From Platynereis dumerilii (Eukaryota; Annelida; Polychaeta; Phyllodocida; Nereididae): a stretch of 64,000 bases of DNA. The notes beneath the pieces were generated by a model. The model worked only from the letters and a program-made list of their open reading frames with translations. It was not told where the DNA came from and ran no database searches. The stretch is taken from positions 52,307,706 through 52,371,705 of the forward strand of contig JAPTHN010000008.1 of assembly GCA_026936325.1 (NCBI GenBank), read 5' to 3'. Shown here piece after piece: positions 34,330-44,733 of the stretch (positions within the stretch are counted from its first letter, which is position 1; every line of letters begins with the position of its first letter). The translations under genes were made by a program, and so were the position numbers.

Positions 34330-37300
34330 CTAGGTAGGCGAACCACTCAGAGTAGACTCAGAGTGTAGTTTTGGCTTGAGGGGGGGGGGATCTTCTCCAG
34401 GTCTTGAGTCCAGCGGGGAAAGCAGCTTCAAACGGCGATTGTGTAGGGCAAACAGCATGTTTCTGCACAGTTCTCTGATGCCGGTTGGCAGATGATGTCC
34501 AATGGGATCCAGGATGTAATAGATGAGAATTTCTGGGTCTATTTCCTTTCTGGCTGTCCGGGTATAGGATAGGAGTCTGGAGATATATGGCAACCTGGCG
34601 CTTCTCAGTGACTTACATAACAGCACAAAGTGTTTTTCGTCTTCTTCTCCATCATCGCACAGTGGGCAGGTTTCTCTACGTTTTTTCCCAGCAATCTGGC
34701 TGCTTGACAAGGGATATCTTCTGACCAGCAATTTTGTGACCACTGTCATCTTCAGGATTGATGTTAAGTCATTAGCACCCTCCAGGGACTTGTGTAGTTT
34801 TCCCAGTTCAGCTTCCTCCAGATTTAGAAATCTAAGCGATGACATGTCTTCTGCTGCACACTTCAGCTTGTCCGTCCAGTTTTTCAGAACAGCCGCCTTG
34901 GTGATTTTTCTCCATTTTTTCCTGTCCGGGGGATGGTCAAAGATGTCATAAGCAGTAGGTAGCTTGTAAATGTGTAGCAAGCGACGAATCCAGGCTGCCC
35001 AGCTTGATGAGGTGGCTTCTTTTACTGCCACTTGTCGTCTTATCAGTTGGTTTATGAAATTACCAGGAGAGTTACTCTCTGCTCCAGTTGCAATGTTGCC
35101 AACGAGACTGATTGCTCTTATGTGGATTAATGCTTCAGCTGGGGCTACTCCACTCAGTAGATAGATAGCTGCACCTGCAGTCGATGGTGGTAGGTGTAAA
35201 ATGTGGCGCAGATTTCTTCGGTGGTAATTTTCAATCCTTTCTGTCTCTTTTTCTGTCAGCACCAGGGTTTCCAGGCCGTACAGCAGTTGTGGCAGGACAT
35301 AAGTAGAGTAAATAGTCAGAGCCACCTCAGGACCACTACCATTCAGGCCACACAGGCCGGCACCAAGTAGACTGTATGCAGTCCTTCTTGCATCTTGAAT
35401 GCGTGCACTAATAGTCTCGGAGTTGTCGTTTCTGCTATTTCTGAATATTCCTAGGTGCTTTTCACTTTCTGATGTTCCAATTGATGTTCCATTCAGGTAA
35501 AAGGTGTGATCGCCAGCTCCATTGACGAGGATGGACTTAGTCTTGGTTGTGTTGTACTTATATCTTTCTCTGGCTGCGTCCGTCTCAGTGATGTAGAGAG
35601 CCGTCTGCATGTCTGTCGGTGTATAGGCAGTCAGAGCGAGATCGTCAGCGACCATGATTGATCCCACGTTGAGACTTCCGATACGGAGCGTGGGATTTTT
35701 GTCTAACTGGATGAGGCCCTTGTTGCGCTCTGCCTTGTACAACGCTGGTGAAGAAATGCCGCCTTGTCGAATGCCTTGAGTTTCGCAGAATGGATCGGAG
35801 ATGAGTCCCTCCCACTTGACACAGGATCGTATGCCACTGTACATGCTGTGATACATTTGCCAGAGATTACCATCGATCTTCTGTTCGTAGATAGCATTCA
35901 ACATAGAGGTGTGGCTTACAACATCAAAAGCTTTGGATGAATACATAAAAGTCCGATAAAGTGGCTTTCCAGTATCACGTGCTTCAGCCATGACCTCGGT
36001 GACAGCAAGTGCAGCATACATTGGTGAACAGTTAGTAGTGAAGCCAAATTGTAAGTGACTCTGGGACTTGTCCAGGATTTTATCAGTCATCGCAAGCATA
36101 TGTTTCTCCAGGATTTTCCCGATGACAGCGGTGATGGTAATTCTTCTATAACTGTTTGGATCCTTGTGATTTTTTCCCTTCTTTAGTATCGGGGAGAGGA
36201 TGCCCAGCTTGAAGGTGGAGGGTAGCTTGCCCGTTTGTATAGAGTTGTTGCAGATACGTGGCAGGATGCCAGTCAGTGACGGTGAGGCAAGCTTTAAGTG
36301 TTCAGCAGAGATGCCATAGAGATCCGGCGCCTTTCCACTCTTCAGGCCTTTGACGTAGTCTGAAATATCTTTGGAGGTGACTGGAGGCAAGGTTGGTCCA
36401 AGGTCTCCCTGCTGCAAGCGGAGTAGGTGCATCATGTGAAGGTAGCGGCTGTACTCCTCATCGTAGGTGTTACTTTGTGTCGGCGTGGCCAGATGCTGGA
36501 AGTAGTTCGCCCACGATTCTTGTTCAGTACTGTCGCTATCAAACTCTCCAAAGTCAATCACTCCCGTGGTCACTGCCGTCTGTCTCTGCTTTTTGATCAA
36601 TTTGTAAAACTCCCTCTTGTCTTTTGTCTTCGACGCGTCAATGATTGATGTCTTGGTGTCTCTTCTCTTCTTGGCAGCAGCCTGCCGTTGTGCCCTTCTG
36701 AGAGCTTTCTTTGCTGCTTTCAAGGATTTGGATATCTCGGGATCGGCTGTCAGATCTGTCTTCACCATGTAGTACAGCTTCTTCGCATGACGCACTAGGG
36801 GTTTCATGCTCGGGTTCCATGGATTCTTCCTTGCTTTCCTCGTTTTGTTCATCTTTTTTGGGGGGCATGAGTCTAATGCACTTCTCATCAAGATGTCGTT
36901 TACCTGGGAGGCAATTACGTCATTTGGGACCCCGTCCATTGTACTTTTTAAGACCTCGAGTCTCTCCTCGGTTAGCTGATCATATCTTTGGTAGTCAACT
37001 TCAGACCATCTTACTCGGGCATGCGGGGCTTGGAGGTTTTTTGCACTGGCTTCCTTAGACTGTTGCTGCAGTGTCTCGATCTCAACGATGGCAGTGATTG
37101 GGTCGTGAGCACTAGTGTTAAGCGGATTTCTCTCCTCATTCCAGACCCCAGTGATGTCCTTCCCGTTGGTTTTTTCTATGAAGGCATCAATTCTTGATTT
37201 GCTTTTGCCATTAAAGTGGTGAAATGTTGGAGAGGTGGATTGCAGTGGAGATATTTGAAGTGAATGTTCTTTCAAGAAATTACGGAGCATTCTGTCGTTC

Positions 37301-37872
37301 GGATACATTTTGTCTCTCAGTGTATCTGCATTGATGTCACCTGTCCAGATGAGGTCATAGTTCCAGTGTTTGATGAGGATCTCGTTCATCTCATCGAGTA
37401 TCTCAGCATACTCCGGGTCTGTGGAGCCCATTGTAGGCATATATGTGTTCACTAGCAGGATGGGCCGTCGAGCAGTAGTAATGGAGAGGGCAATGACACG
37501 ATCCGTTCCATCTGGGAGTACCTCCACGAACTGGTCCAGATCCTTCTTCCAGATAACGGCAGTGCCAGCTCTTCCTCTTCTCCTGAACATTGGGAGATCC
37601 GGGCTCATGTCATCTACACATTTTATGGTGAAGTTGTGGTCTGTGAAGATTTCACTAAGTAATTTCGATTCGTAATTCAGGATCCAGTGCTCCTGTATAC
37701 AGAGTATGTCACAGCTGTCTGAGAGGTACCTAGCATACTCTGCATTTGAGAGTAGACCTTCAATGTTTATTGACGTGATCCTGATTTGTCTGGTGCCTTT
37801 CGAACAGGGCTGCGTTCTAAAAAAGCCGGCTGTGCCTCGGGTCTTGTATATCCCTCCCCATCTTCTGTGTCA
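34330..37872 (-). CDS. LINE ORF2: APE endonuclease-reverse transcriptase
   Basis: The first in-frame ATG is at 37608 and gives 1092 codons, but the frame is open back to about 37870 and only the upstream part supplies the start of the endonuclease: SINIEGLLSNAEYARYL and CDILCIQEHW (catalytic Glu). Within the ATG-started part follow NTYMP, WTGDINA (about residue 88), SRIDAF and SAHDP, so the APE site looks complete. RT motifs follow: GKAPDLYGISAEHLK (about 420), SYRRITI, QFGF, RQGGISSP, and VADDLAL (about 653, the YxDD-type box). A CPLC-(x)n-HFVLLC zinc finger lies near 980. In motif A the expected catalytic Asp is Tyr (FMYSSKAFD, about 556), so this copy is probably inactive as a polymerase although its frame is intact. 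ORF2 likely needs -1 frameshifting from the overlapping ORF1. Confidence 0.85.
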
Positions 37873-40800
37873 TGTGTCTTGTTCTTGGCATCATTGTAAA
37901 CTTCATTCATCTGGCCTATCCTCATCTCACTGGCAGCATGATGGACTTCTTCATCCGATGTGGAGATCAATATCCTCTGGACTCCCTGGTCCGGGCCATC
38001 CTCACTTGGAGACGTCAATCCCTTGGCTTCTGCTTCATTTGTCTTGTTCTTGGCATCACTGTAGGCTTCACTCATCTGTCCAAACTCCCTGTCAATGGCA
38101 GCATGATGGATTCCTTCATCCGGTGTGGAGACAGCTGTCATCTGGACTCCCTGGTCCGGGCACTCTTCACTTGGAGACGTCAATCCCTTGGCTTCTGCAT
38201 CACTTGTCTTGTTCTTGGCATCACTGTAGGCTTCACTCAACTGGCCCATCCTCATCTCACAGGCAGCATGATGGATTCCTTCATCCGGTGTGGAGACAGC
38301 TGTCCTCTGGACTCCCTGGTCCAGGCAATCTTCACTTAGAGACATCAATCCCTTGGCTTCTGCTTCACTTGTCTTGTTTTTGGCATCACTGTAGGCTTCA
38401 CTCAACTGGCCCATCCTCATCTCACAGGCAGCATGATGGATTCCTTCATCCGGTGTGGGGACAGCTGCTCTCTGGACTCCCTGGTCCGGGCCATCCTCAC
38501 TTGGAGACGTCAATCCCTTGGCTTCTGCATCACTTGTCTTGTTCTTGGCATCACTGTGGACTTCACTCATCTGTCCAAACTCCCTGTCATTGGCAGCATA
38601 ATGGATTCCTTCATCCGGTGTGGAGATAACTGTCCTCTGGACTCCCTGGTCCGGGCAATCGTCACTTGGAGACCTCAATCCCTTGGCTTCTGCTTCACTT
38701 GTCTTGTTCTTGGCATCACTGTAGGCTTCACTCAACTGGCCTATCCTCATCTCACAGGCAGTATGATGGATTCCTTCATCCGATGTGGAGACAGCTGTCC
38801 TCTGGACTCCCTGGTCCGGGCAATCTTCACTTGGAGACGTCAATCCCTTGGCTTCTGCATCACTTGTCTTGTTCTTTGCATCACTGTAGGCTTCACTCAA
38901 CTGGCCCATCCTCATCTCACAGGCAGCATGATGGATTCCTTCATCCGGTGTGGAGACAGCTGTCCTCTGGACTCCCTGGTCCGGGCACTCTTCACTTGGA
39001 GACGTCAATCCCTTGGCTTCTGCATCACTTGACTTGTTCTTTGCATCACTGTAGGCTTCACTCAACTGGCCCATCCTCATCTCACAGGCAGCATGATGGA
39101 TTCCTTCATCCGGTGTGGAGACAGCTGTCCTCTGGACTCCCTGGTCCGGGCACTCTTCACTTGGAGACGTCAATCCCTTGGCTTCTGCATCACTTGTCTT
39201 GTTCTTTGCATCACTGTAGGCTTCACTCAACTGGCCTCTCATTAACTCATTTGCAGCATGGTGGGCTTCCTCATCCAGTGTGGAGATAACTGTCATCTGG
39301 ACTCCCTGGTCCGGACAATCTTCACTTGGAGACGTCAATCCCTTGGCTTCTGCATCACTTGTCTTGTTCTTGGCATCACTGTGGACTTCACTCATCTGTC
39401 CAAACTCCCTGTCATTGGCAGCATGATGGATTCCTTCATCCGGTGTGGAGACAGCTGTCCTCTGGACTCCCTGGTCCGGGCAATCTTCACTTGGAGACGT
39501 CAATCCCTTGGCTTCTGCTTCACTTGTTTTGTACTTGGCATCACTGTAGGCTTCACTCAACTGGCCCATCCTCATCTCACAGGCAGCATGATGGATTCCT
39601 TCATCCGGTGTGGGGACAGCTGCTCTCTGGACTCCCTGGTCCGGGCAATCGTCACTTGGAGACCTCAATCCCTTGGCTTCTGCATCACTTGTCTTGTTCT
39701 TGGCATCACTGTAGGCTTCACTCAACTGGCCCATCCTCATCTCACAGGCAGCATGATGGATTCCTTCATCCGGTGTGGAGACAGCTGCTCTCTGGACTCC
39801 CTGGTCCGGGCAATCGTCACTTGGAGACCTCAATCCCTTGGCTTCTGCATCACTTGTCTTGTTCTTGGCATCACTGTAGGCTTCACTCAACTGGCCCATC
39901 CTCATCTCACAGGCAGCATGATGGATTCCTTCAACCGGTGTGGAGACAGCTGTCCTCTGGACTCCCTGGTCCGGGCAATCTTCACTTGGAGACATCAATC
40001 CCTTGGCTTCTGCTTCACTTGTCTTGTTCTTGGCATCACTGTAGGCTTCACTCAACTGGCCTCTCATTAACTCATTTGCAGCATGGTGGGCTTCCTCATC
40101 CAGTGTGGAGATAACTGTCATCTGGACTCCCTGGTCCGGACAATCTTCACTTGGAGACGTCAATCCCTTGGCTCCTGCAACACTTGTCTTGTTCTTGGCA
40201 TCACTGTAGGCTTCACTCATCTGTCCAAACTCCCTGTCAATGGCAGCATGATGGATTCCTTCATCCGGTGTGGAGACAGCTGTCATCTGGACTCCCTGGT
40301 CCGGGCACTCTTCACTTGGAGACGTCAATCCCTTGGCTTCTGCATCACTTGTCTTGTTCTTGGCATCACAGTAGGCTTCACTCAACTGGCCCATCCTCAT
40401 CTCACAGGCAGCATGATGGATTCCTTCAACCGGTGTGGAGACAGCTGTCCTCTGGACTCCCTGGTCCGGGCAATCTTCACTTGGAGACATCAGTCCCTTG
40501 GCTTCTGCATCACTTGTCTTGTTCTTGGCATCACAGTAGGCTTCACTCAACTGGCCCATCCTCATCTCACAGGCAGCATGATGGATTCCTTCATCCGGTG
40601 TGGAGACAGCTGCTCTCTGGACTCCCTGGTCCGGGCAATCTTCACTTGGAGACGTCAATCCCTTGGCTTCTGCTTCACTTGTCTTGTTCTTGGCATCACT
40701 GTAGGCTTCACTCAACAGGCCTCTCATTAACTCATTTGCAGGATGGTGGGCTTCCTCATCCGGTGTGGAGATAGCTGTCATCTGGACTCCCTGGTCCGGG

Positions 40801-41375
40801 CAATCTTCACTTGGAGACGTCAATCCCTTGGCTTCTGCTTCACTTGTCTTGTTCTTGGCATCACTGTAGGCTTCACTCAACTGGCCCATCCTCATCTCAC
40901 TGGCAGCATGATGGATTCCTTCATCCGGAGTGGGGACAGCTGCTCTCTGGACTCCCTGGTCCGGGCAATCGTCACTTCGAGACTTAAATCCCTTGGCTTC
41001 TGCTTCACTTGTCTTGTTCTTGGCATCACTGTAGGCTTCACTCAACTGGCCCATCCTCATCTCACAGGCAGCATGATGGATTCCTTCATCCGGTGTGGGG
41101 ACAGCTGCTCTCTGGACTCCCTGGTCCGGGCAATCGTCACTTCGAGACTTAAATCCCTTGGCTTCTGCTTCACTTGTCTTGCTTTTCGCATCACTGTAGG
41201 CTTCACTCAACTGGCCTGTCCTCATCTCACTGGCAGCATGATGGATTCCTTCATCCGGTGTGGAGATAAATATCTTCTGGACTCCCTGGTCCGGGCCATC
41301 TTCACTTAGAGACGTCAATCTGTTGGCTACTGCTTCACTTGTCTTGTTCTTTGCATCGCTGTAGGCTTCATTCAT
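37767..41375 (-). CDS. LINE ORF1 frame: ~21 tandem 55-residue repeats
   Basis: An uninterrupted frame of 1202 codons is made almost wholly of a 165-bp (55-codon) repeat whose consensus starts LSEAYSDAKNKTSEAEAKGL and continues with TSPSEDCPDQGVQRTAVSTP and DEGIHHAACEMRMGQ. About 21 units are present. Variants mix in blocks (for example NDREFGQMSE and ELMRGQLSE replacing CEMRMGQLSE), which suggests unequal exchange. The unique C-terminus (about 45 residues, GYTRPEAQPAFLERSPVRK) overlaps ORF2 in the +1/-1 relation. The repeat is hydrophilic, acidic and free of a zinc knuckle, RRM or coiled-coil signature. It could be a genuine ORF1 protein, or a promoter-monomer array that happens to be open. 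Confidence 0.6.
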   Translation of the reverse strand: MNEAYSDAKNKTSEAVANRLTSLSEDGPDQGVQKIFISTPDEGIHHAASEMRTGQLSEAYSDAKSKTSEAEAKGFKSRSDDCPDQGVQRAAVPTPDEGIHHAACEMRMGQLSEAYSDAKNKTSEAEAKGFKSRSDDCPDQGVQRAAVPTPDEGIHHAASEMRMGQLSEAYSDAKNKTSEAEAKGLTSPSEDCPDQGVQMTAISTPDEEAHHPANELMRGLLSEAYSDAKNKTSEAEAKGLTSPSEDCPDQGVQRAAVSTPDEGIHHAACEMRMGQLSEAYCDAKNKTSDAEAKGLMSPSEDCPDQGVQRTAVSTPVEGIHHAACEMRMGQLSEAYCDAKNKTSDAEAKGLTSPSEECPDQGVQMTAVSTPDEGIHHAAIDREFGQMSEAYSDAKNKTSVAGAKGLTSPSEDCPDQGVQMTVISTLDEEAHHAANELMRGQLSEAYSDAKNKTSEAEAKGLMSPSEDCPDQGVQRTAVSTPVEGIHHAACEMRMGQLSEAYSDAKNKTSDAEAKGLRSPSDDCPDQGVQRAAVSTPDEGIHHAACEMRMGQLSEAYSDAKNKTSDAEAKGLRSPSDDCPDQGVQRAAVPTPDEGIHHAACEMRMGQLSEAYSDAKYKTSEAEAKGLTSPSEDCPDQGVQRTAVSTPDEGIHHAANDREFGQMSEVHSDAKNKTSDAEAKGLTSPSEDCPDQGVQMTVISTLDEEAHHAANELMRGQLSEAYSDAKNKTSDAEAKGLTSPSEECPDQGVQRTAVSTPDEGIHHAACEMRMGQLSEAYSDAKNKSSDAEAKGLTSPSEECPDQGVQRTAVSTPDEGIHHAACEMRMGQLSEAYSDAKNKTSDAEAKGLTSPSEDCPDQGVQRTAVSTSDEGIHHTACEMRIGQLSEAYSDAKNKTSEAEAKGLRSPSDDCPDQGVQRTVISTPDEGIHYAANDREFGQMSEVHSDAKNKTSDAEAKGLTSPSEDGPDQGVQRAAVPTPDEGIHHAACEMRMGQLSEAYSDAKNKTSEAEAKGLMSLSEDCLDQGVQRTAVSTPDEGIHHAACEMRMGQLSEAYSDAKNKTSDAEAKGLTSPSEECPDQGVQMTAVSTPDEGIHHAAIDREFGQMSEAYSDAKNKTNEAEAKGLTSPSEDGPDQGVQRILISTSDEEVHHAASEMRIGQMNEVYNDAKNKTHDTEDGEGYTRPEAQPAFLERSPVRKAPDKSGSRQ
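37818..37824 (-). promoter_or_regulatory. Candidate -1 ribosomal frameshift site, U UUU UUA
   Basis: On the - strand the ORF1 codons read GCT TTT TTA, giving the heptamer T TTT TTA in the zero frame, 17 codons before the ORF1 stop (37769-37767). Slipping back one base enters exactly the ORF2 frame (TTT TTT AGA), which has no ATG ahead of its endonuclease start. Register was checked from the coordinates. A downstream RNA structure was not established. Confidence 0.6.
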
Positions 41376-41400
41376 CTGTCCAAACTCCCTGTCAGTGAAA

Positions 41401-41623
41401 TGGGTCCCCCCTCAAAAAAATCTAGTTGTCCAGCGCCGATGGTTTGCGGCAGCGCACCGATAAAATGCTTGTTTGTCACATTTACACGAGAGGGCAATAA
41501 AGTCGAGCTCTCCGATGGTGGAGGAAAAAATGAGAGCGCGTGGCTAAATATGGCGAGCTGGGGGAAGGTTGATTTGTAAACAGACATTCTTGGTGGATTT
41601 ACGTGGTAACTACACGTTTTCTG
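41401..41623 (+). promoter_or_regulatory. Promoter-like block with a possible non-coding first exon
   Basis: CpG-containing sequence (GCGCCGATGG, GCAGCGCACCG, GAGAGCGCG) includes AAATATGGCGAGC, close to the YY1-type ATGGCG motif found just downstream of many housekeeping start sites. It is followed by an exact donor TTTTCTG/GTAAGTATT at 41623/41624. The next suitable + strand acceptor I can tie to a gene is at 53448/53449, ahead of MsrB. An alternative is that this block is the 5' UTR of the LINE on the other strand, where an open frame of 71 codons runs to 41587. Confidence 0.35.
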
Positions 41624-41998
41624 GTAAGTATTTTACCTTAACAACATTTAAGCACAACTTATGCACATGTTTGCCAAATATCTATGCAATCAGAGGCCTG
41701 ACAGTTGCAAATTTGGTTGGGAAAAAGTGAGACTTTCACCTCTGACAGGCTCTTGTGTCTGCCTGGGCCAACTTCAGCCTGCTCAACACACTTCTCAGTC
41801 ATATCAATGTTACCAGTCTGGGTGTTCTAAACATATTTACACCATGACAATCCTTGCTACTACACCACAAGGACAAATTCTCAAGATAAGCTGTACAATG
41901 TGATTGGTTTAAATAGACTAGGAAGATAAAAACATGGTTTATGATTTGATTTAGCTGCCCATCCCCCATTTTTGCACAGGAATTCATGCATGTCATGA
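41624..41998. other. Intron-like flank, no gene seen
   Basis: Single-copy sequence between the donor-like site at 41624 and the 8.8-kb element. Nothing recognised. Confidence 0.35.
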
Positions 41999-42008
41999 TG
42001 AGTGTTTG
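41999..42008. repeat. Left target-site duplication TGAGTGTTTG
   Basis: TGAGTGTTTG lies outside the left inverted end and recurs at 50835-50844 outside the right end. Depending on how one G at the border is assigned, the duplication is 9 or 10 bp. Confidence 0.75.
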
Positions 42009-42480
42009 GGTACGCCGTTATAGAGAAACCAAGCGAAAACAAGCGAAACCAAGTGAAACCAAGTCTTATTTCTATTAATTAGATACATTACAGTAACAAC
42101 AGACTTAAATACTGTTTGTTTACACTGTGAATGATACACTTGACTCATCATAATTATGTTATTATCAACAAATTTGCCCCCTATTGTACATGAGTTTTTT
42201 GTTTACATTTCAATGATCTTTGATGTGATGAATGTTTACAAAACTTGTCAAATGCCACAGACTGATTGTCTGGCTTTTTGTATCCCTAAATTTTGACTTG
42301 TATTTTTGTTGTTGTTATCTCACCTTTTCTTAAGACTTTCTTAAACTCAGTGACCTTTTAATTACAATTTACCTGTATCATTAGAGAATCAGGAGTTGTG
42401 ATAACTCAGCTTCTAGGAACCGCACTTGAATGGGATTTTTTTCTAACTATACAAAATTTGATCAAGTCATTTTCTACAAA

Positions 42481-42755
42481 GGGGCAACCATTTAATAATC
42501 AGGGGGGCTTTGGAGTCTTCCTCACCGAGTAATTATTTATTTCATTGCAATGGCAGGAGTAATTATTTATTTCAAGCGCGTGAAGTCAAATATCATTCCT
42601 TAATCAAGCAACACCATGTTTAGAAAAACCACCACCAGAAATTATTCATTTCAAGACTGCCATGAAAGAATTTATTTATTTCACCAAAATTGAGAAAGAA
42701 ATTATTTATTTAACAAAAGCTCTAAGCCCACCCTTGATATTAAATGGTCACCCCC
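42481..42755. repeat. Dispersed repeat with GGGGCAACCATTTAAT inverted ends
   Basis: It starts GGGGCAACCATTTAAT and ends ATTAAATGGTCACCCCC. Inside are repeated AATTATTTATTTC phrases. Related copies are at 32544-32729, and its end motif is amplified at 1922-2335. Confidence 0.65.
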
Positions 42756-43229
42756 TAACTAATTTGCTTCTCTTCTAAACAGCTACTTTAATAGGCCAAC
42801 AACAGCACTGTAAATGTAGTCCAGAGAAAAAGAAATTGTGGAAAAGTTTAAAGAGTTTAATTTATGCAATTGCCTAATTGCTTAATTATGGGGGCTGGTC
42901 AACTTAATAATGCAGGCTCATTAATACTAACTATAATAATTAACACAGTCATCACATGTACAGTTAAATCAATCAAATTGTCATGGATCATTAACTCCCA
43001 ATAATTTAATAATCACAGATAATCATTAATAATTTGAATAATTATGAACTCAATTTGTATTTTGAAGGAGCTGCTGTGCAGGCCTTTTTATCTGTCTCTG
43101 TTTGTGACTGACAAGAGGCAGAGCACTGAGAGCAGTATGCTGTCTGTCCCTGGAAAGTTGTTAAATTTTTCAGACTAGTGCCTGATCCAATGTAACCTAG
43201 GGGGCCTCCTCAAAGACGCCTGCCGGTAT

Positions 43230-43542
43230 GAGGCCACATTTAAGCATGTAATACCCGGAACTCCTGGACGTGCCGCAACTCCCGCTAACTCCCACTAACT
43301 CTTATTGCTAATTTCCGTAACTCCCACTAACTCCTGTAACTCCCACTAACTCCCGCAACTCCCGCTAACTCCTGTCAACTCCCGTAACTCCTGGTAACTC
43401 CCAGTAACTCCCATAACTCCCACTAACTCCTGCTAACTCCCATAACTCCCACTAACTCCCGGTAACTCCTGTCAACTCCCGTAACTCCCTGAAGTCCCAA
43501 ATGGAGGCTCCGTTTGGGAGTTACATGCTTAAATGTGGCCTC
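43230..43542. mobile_element. Short inverted-repeat element filled with TAACTCCCGC repeats
   Basis: GAGGCCACATTTAAGCATGTAA (43230) is exactly inverted at 43521-43542. Between them are about 22 units of a 10-12-bp repeat, (C)TAACTCCCRC/TAACTCCTGT. The element is 313 bp with 22-bp perfect ends. No target duplication was identified. Confidence 0.75.
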
Positions 43543-43700
43543 CCCCGGAAAAAAATGTTTTTATCATATTTTGTTAGACTTGAACTAAAGAAGAAAAAAA
43601 ATATTTGAAACAAATCTTATTTTGAAATCATGTTTTCACATCCACCCTTATTTTCTGAAAATTTGTGATTACTGGTCTTGTGATTAAGGGGGATGTTAAA

Positions 43701-44725
43701 TAGGGTGCATCGTCTGCCCCCTAAAAATGAAAAAATTGAAATATACATTTGCACTTTTGCCATATTGTACCTATGCCCATAAAAACACATCCTGCAAAAT
43801 TTCAATAAGATCGAATGTGGCTTTAGGGTGGCACTTTTGTGTCAAAGTTCAGTCCAAAATTGTCAAAAAATGATGCTTTGATAAGTCGCGGTTAGAAATA
43901 TCTAGCTTATGGTTCGCTGTATGATTCCAATTCATATACCATTATTCTCAGAAGAAAATTGTCTTTAATTTGAATGGTAGAAAGATATATTTCCGAAAAT
44001 TTCTCATGCCTAAGTATTTTGGAAAGCCGAAAGTTTCTGACTATTATGACAAAATGTTTGGAAAAATCAACTTAAGAGCTCAATTTCTGCTTAACTTTGA
44101 CATAATCGTTGGAATAAAACATAAGGAACACTTTTCTGAAGAAATTAGGAAATTGAAAATTTTTTCTAGATAGTTATTCATCAAATTCAAAGGTGCAAAT
44201 TTTCATAAATTACATGTTAATATGAGAAATGCAACAGTTTGTTGAGACACAGTTCTGCATCTTTTTTTTATACTGACTACATCATAATGCAATCAAGGTT
44301 TTATCAGATGATGTAGTAGACCATATTTCCACTTTGTAGACTTCTTTGACTTGCCAAAGTCATATTAACATCCTTTTTTGATTTATCACATTTTACCCAA
44401 TAAAAAAGAAAATATCTCCACTCAATTTTGACTTCTACTGAATGGAAACCATTGATGTTGGTATTCAAATTAAAGCTCTCTTTATAAGGAATCTAACTGT
44501 GCCATTCAAAAATCATTTCATTTAAAATTGACAATATTATTAATAACCGCGAATCGCTAATATATGACCTAATACTGAAATTTTAAGGCTGTTGTGCCAC
44601 CCTTTGGCATTAGAATTTTTTCCTAAAATTTTGCAGGGCTTCTTTTATGATACAAGGGAACAATCATGCAAAAGTGCATGATGTTTTGAAGATATAGGGG
44701 CAGATGATCATGATGATGCACCCTA
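43701..44725. mobile_element. hAT-like non-autonomous element, 1025 bp, 8-bp TSD
   Basis: It starts TAGGGTGCATCGTCTGCCCC and ends in an inverted relative (GGGGCAGATGATCATGATG, then ATGCACCCTA). Similarity continues inward about 150 bp (TTGCACTTTTG, TGCAAAATTT, AGGGTGGCAC on both arms). The flanks are an exact 8-bp duplication ATGTTAAA (43693-43700 and 44726-44733), as hAT transposons make. No transposase is present; the frame at 43970-44173 lacks hAT motifs. Confidence 0.8.
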
Positions 44726-44733
44726 ATGTTAAA

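Larger units (their letters stand above)
34289..41400 (-). mobile_element. APE-type non-LTR retrotransposon (LINE), ~7.1 kb
   Basis: On the - strand, a frame of 55-residue repeats (41375-37767) is followed by an overlapping endonuclease/RT frame (about 37870-34330), a 3' UTR of about 15 bases and a (GAA)n tail (about 34290-34315). The very short 3' UTR with a microsatellite tail is a known LINE style. The 5' limit is uncertain: in the ORF1 frame, similarity to the repeat ends near 41400. The clade is not assigned; the QEHW endonuclease and the C-terminal CxxC-H-C finger fit the CR1/L2/Crack/Daphne or I/Nimb-like groups. No target duplication was found. Confidence 0.85.

Noticed and set aside
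34155-34346. 63-codon - strand frame with a poly-lysine run
   Set aside because: It reads through the LINE's (GAA)n tail in another frame.
37706-41309. Long + strand frames of 150-307 codons
   Set aside because: Antisense shadows of the 165-bp LINE repeat, which happens to be open in several frames.
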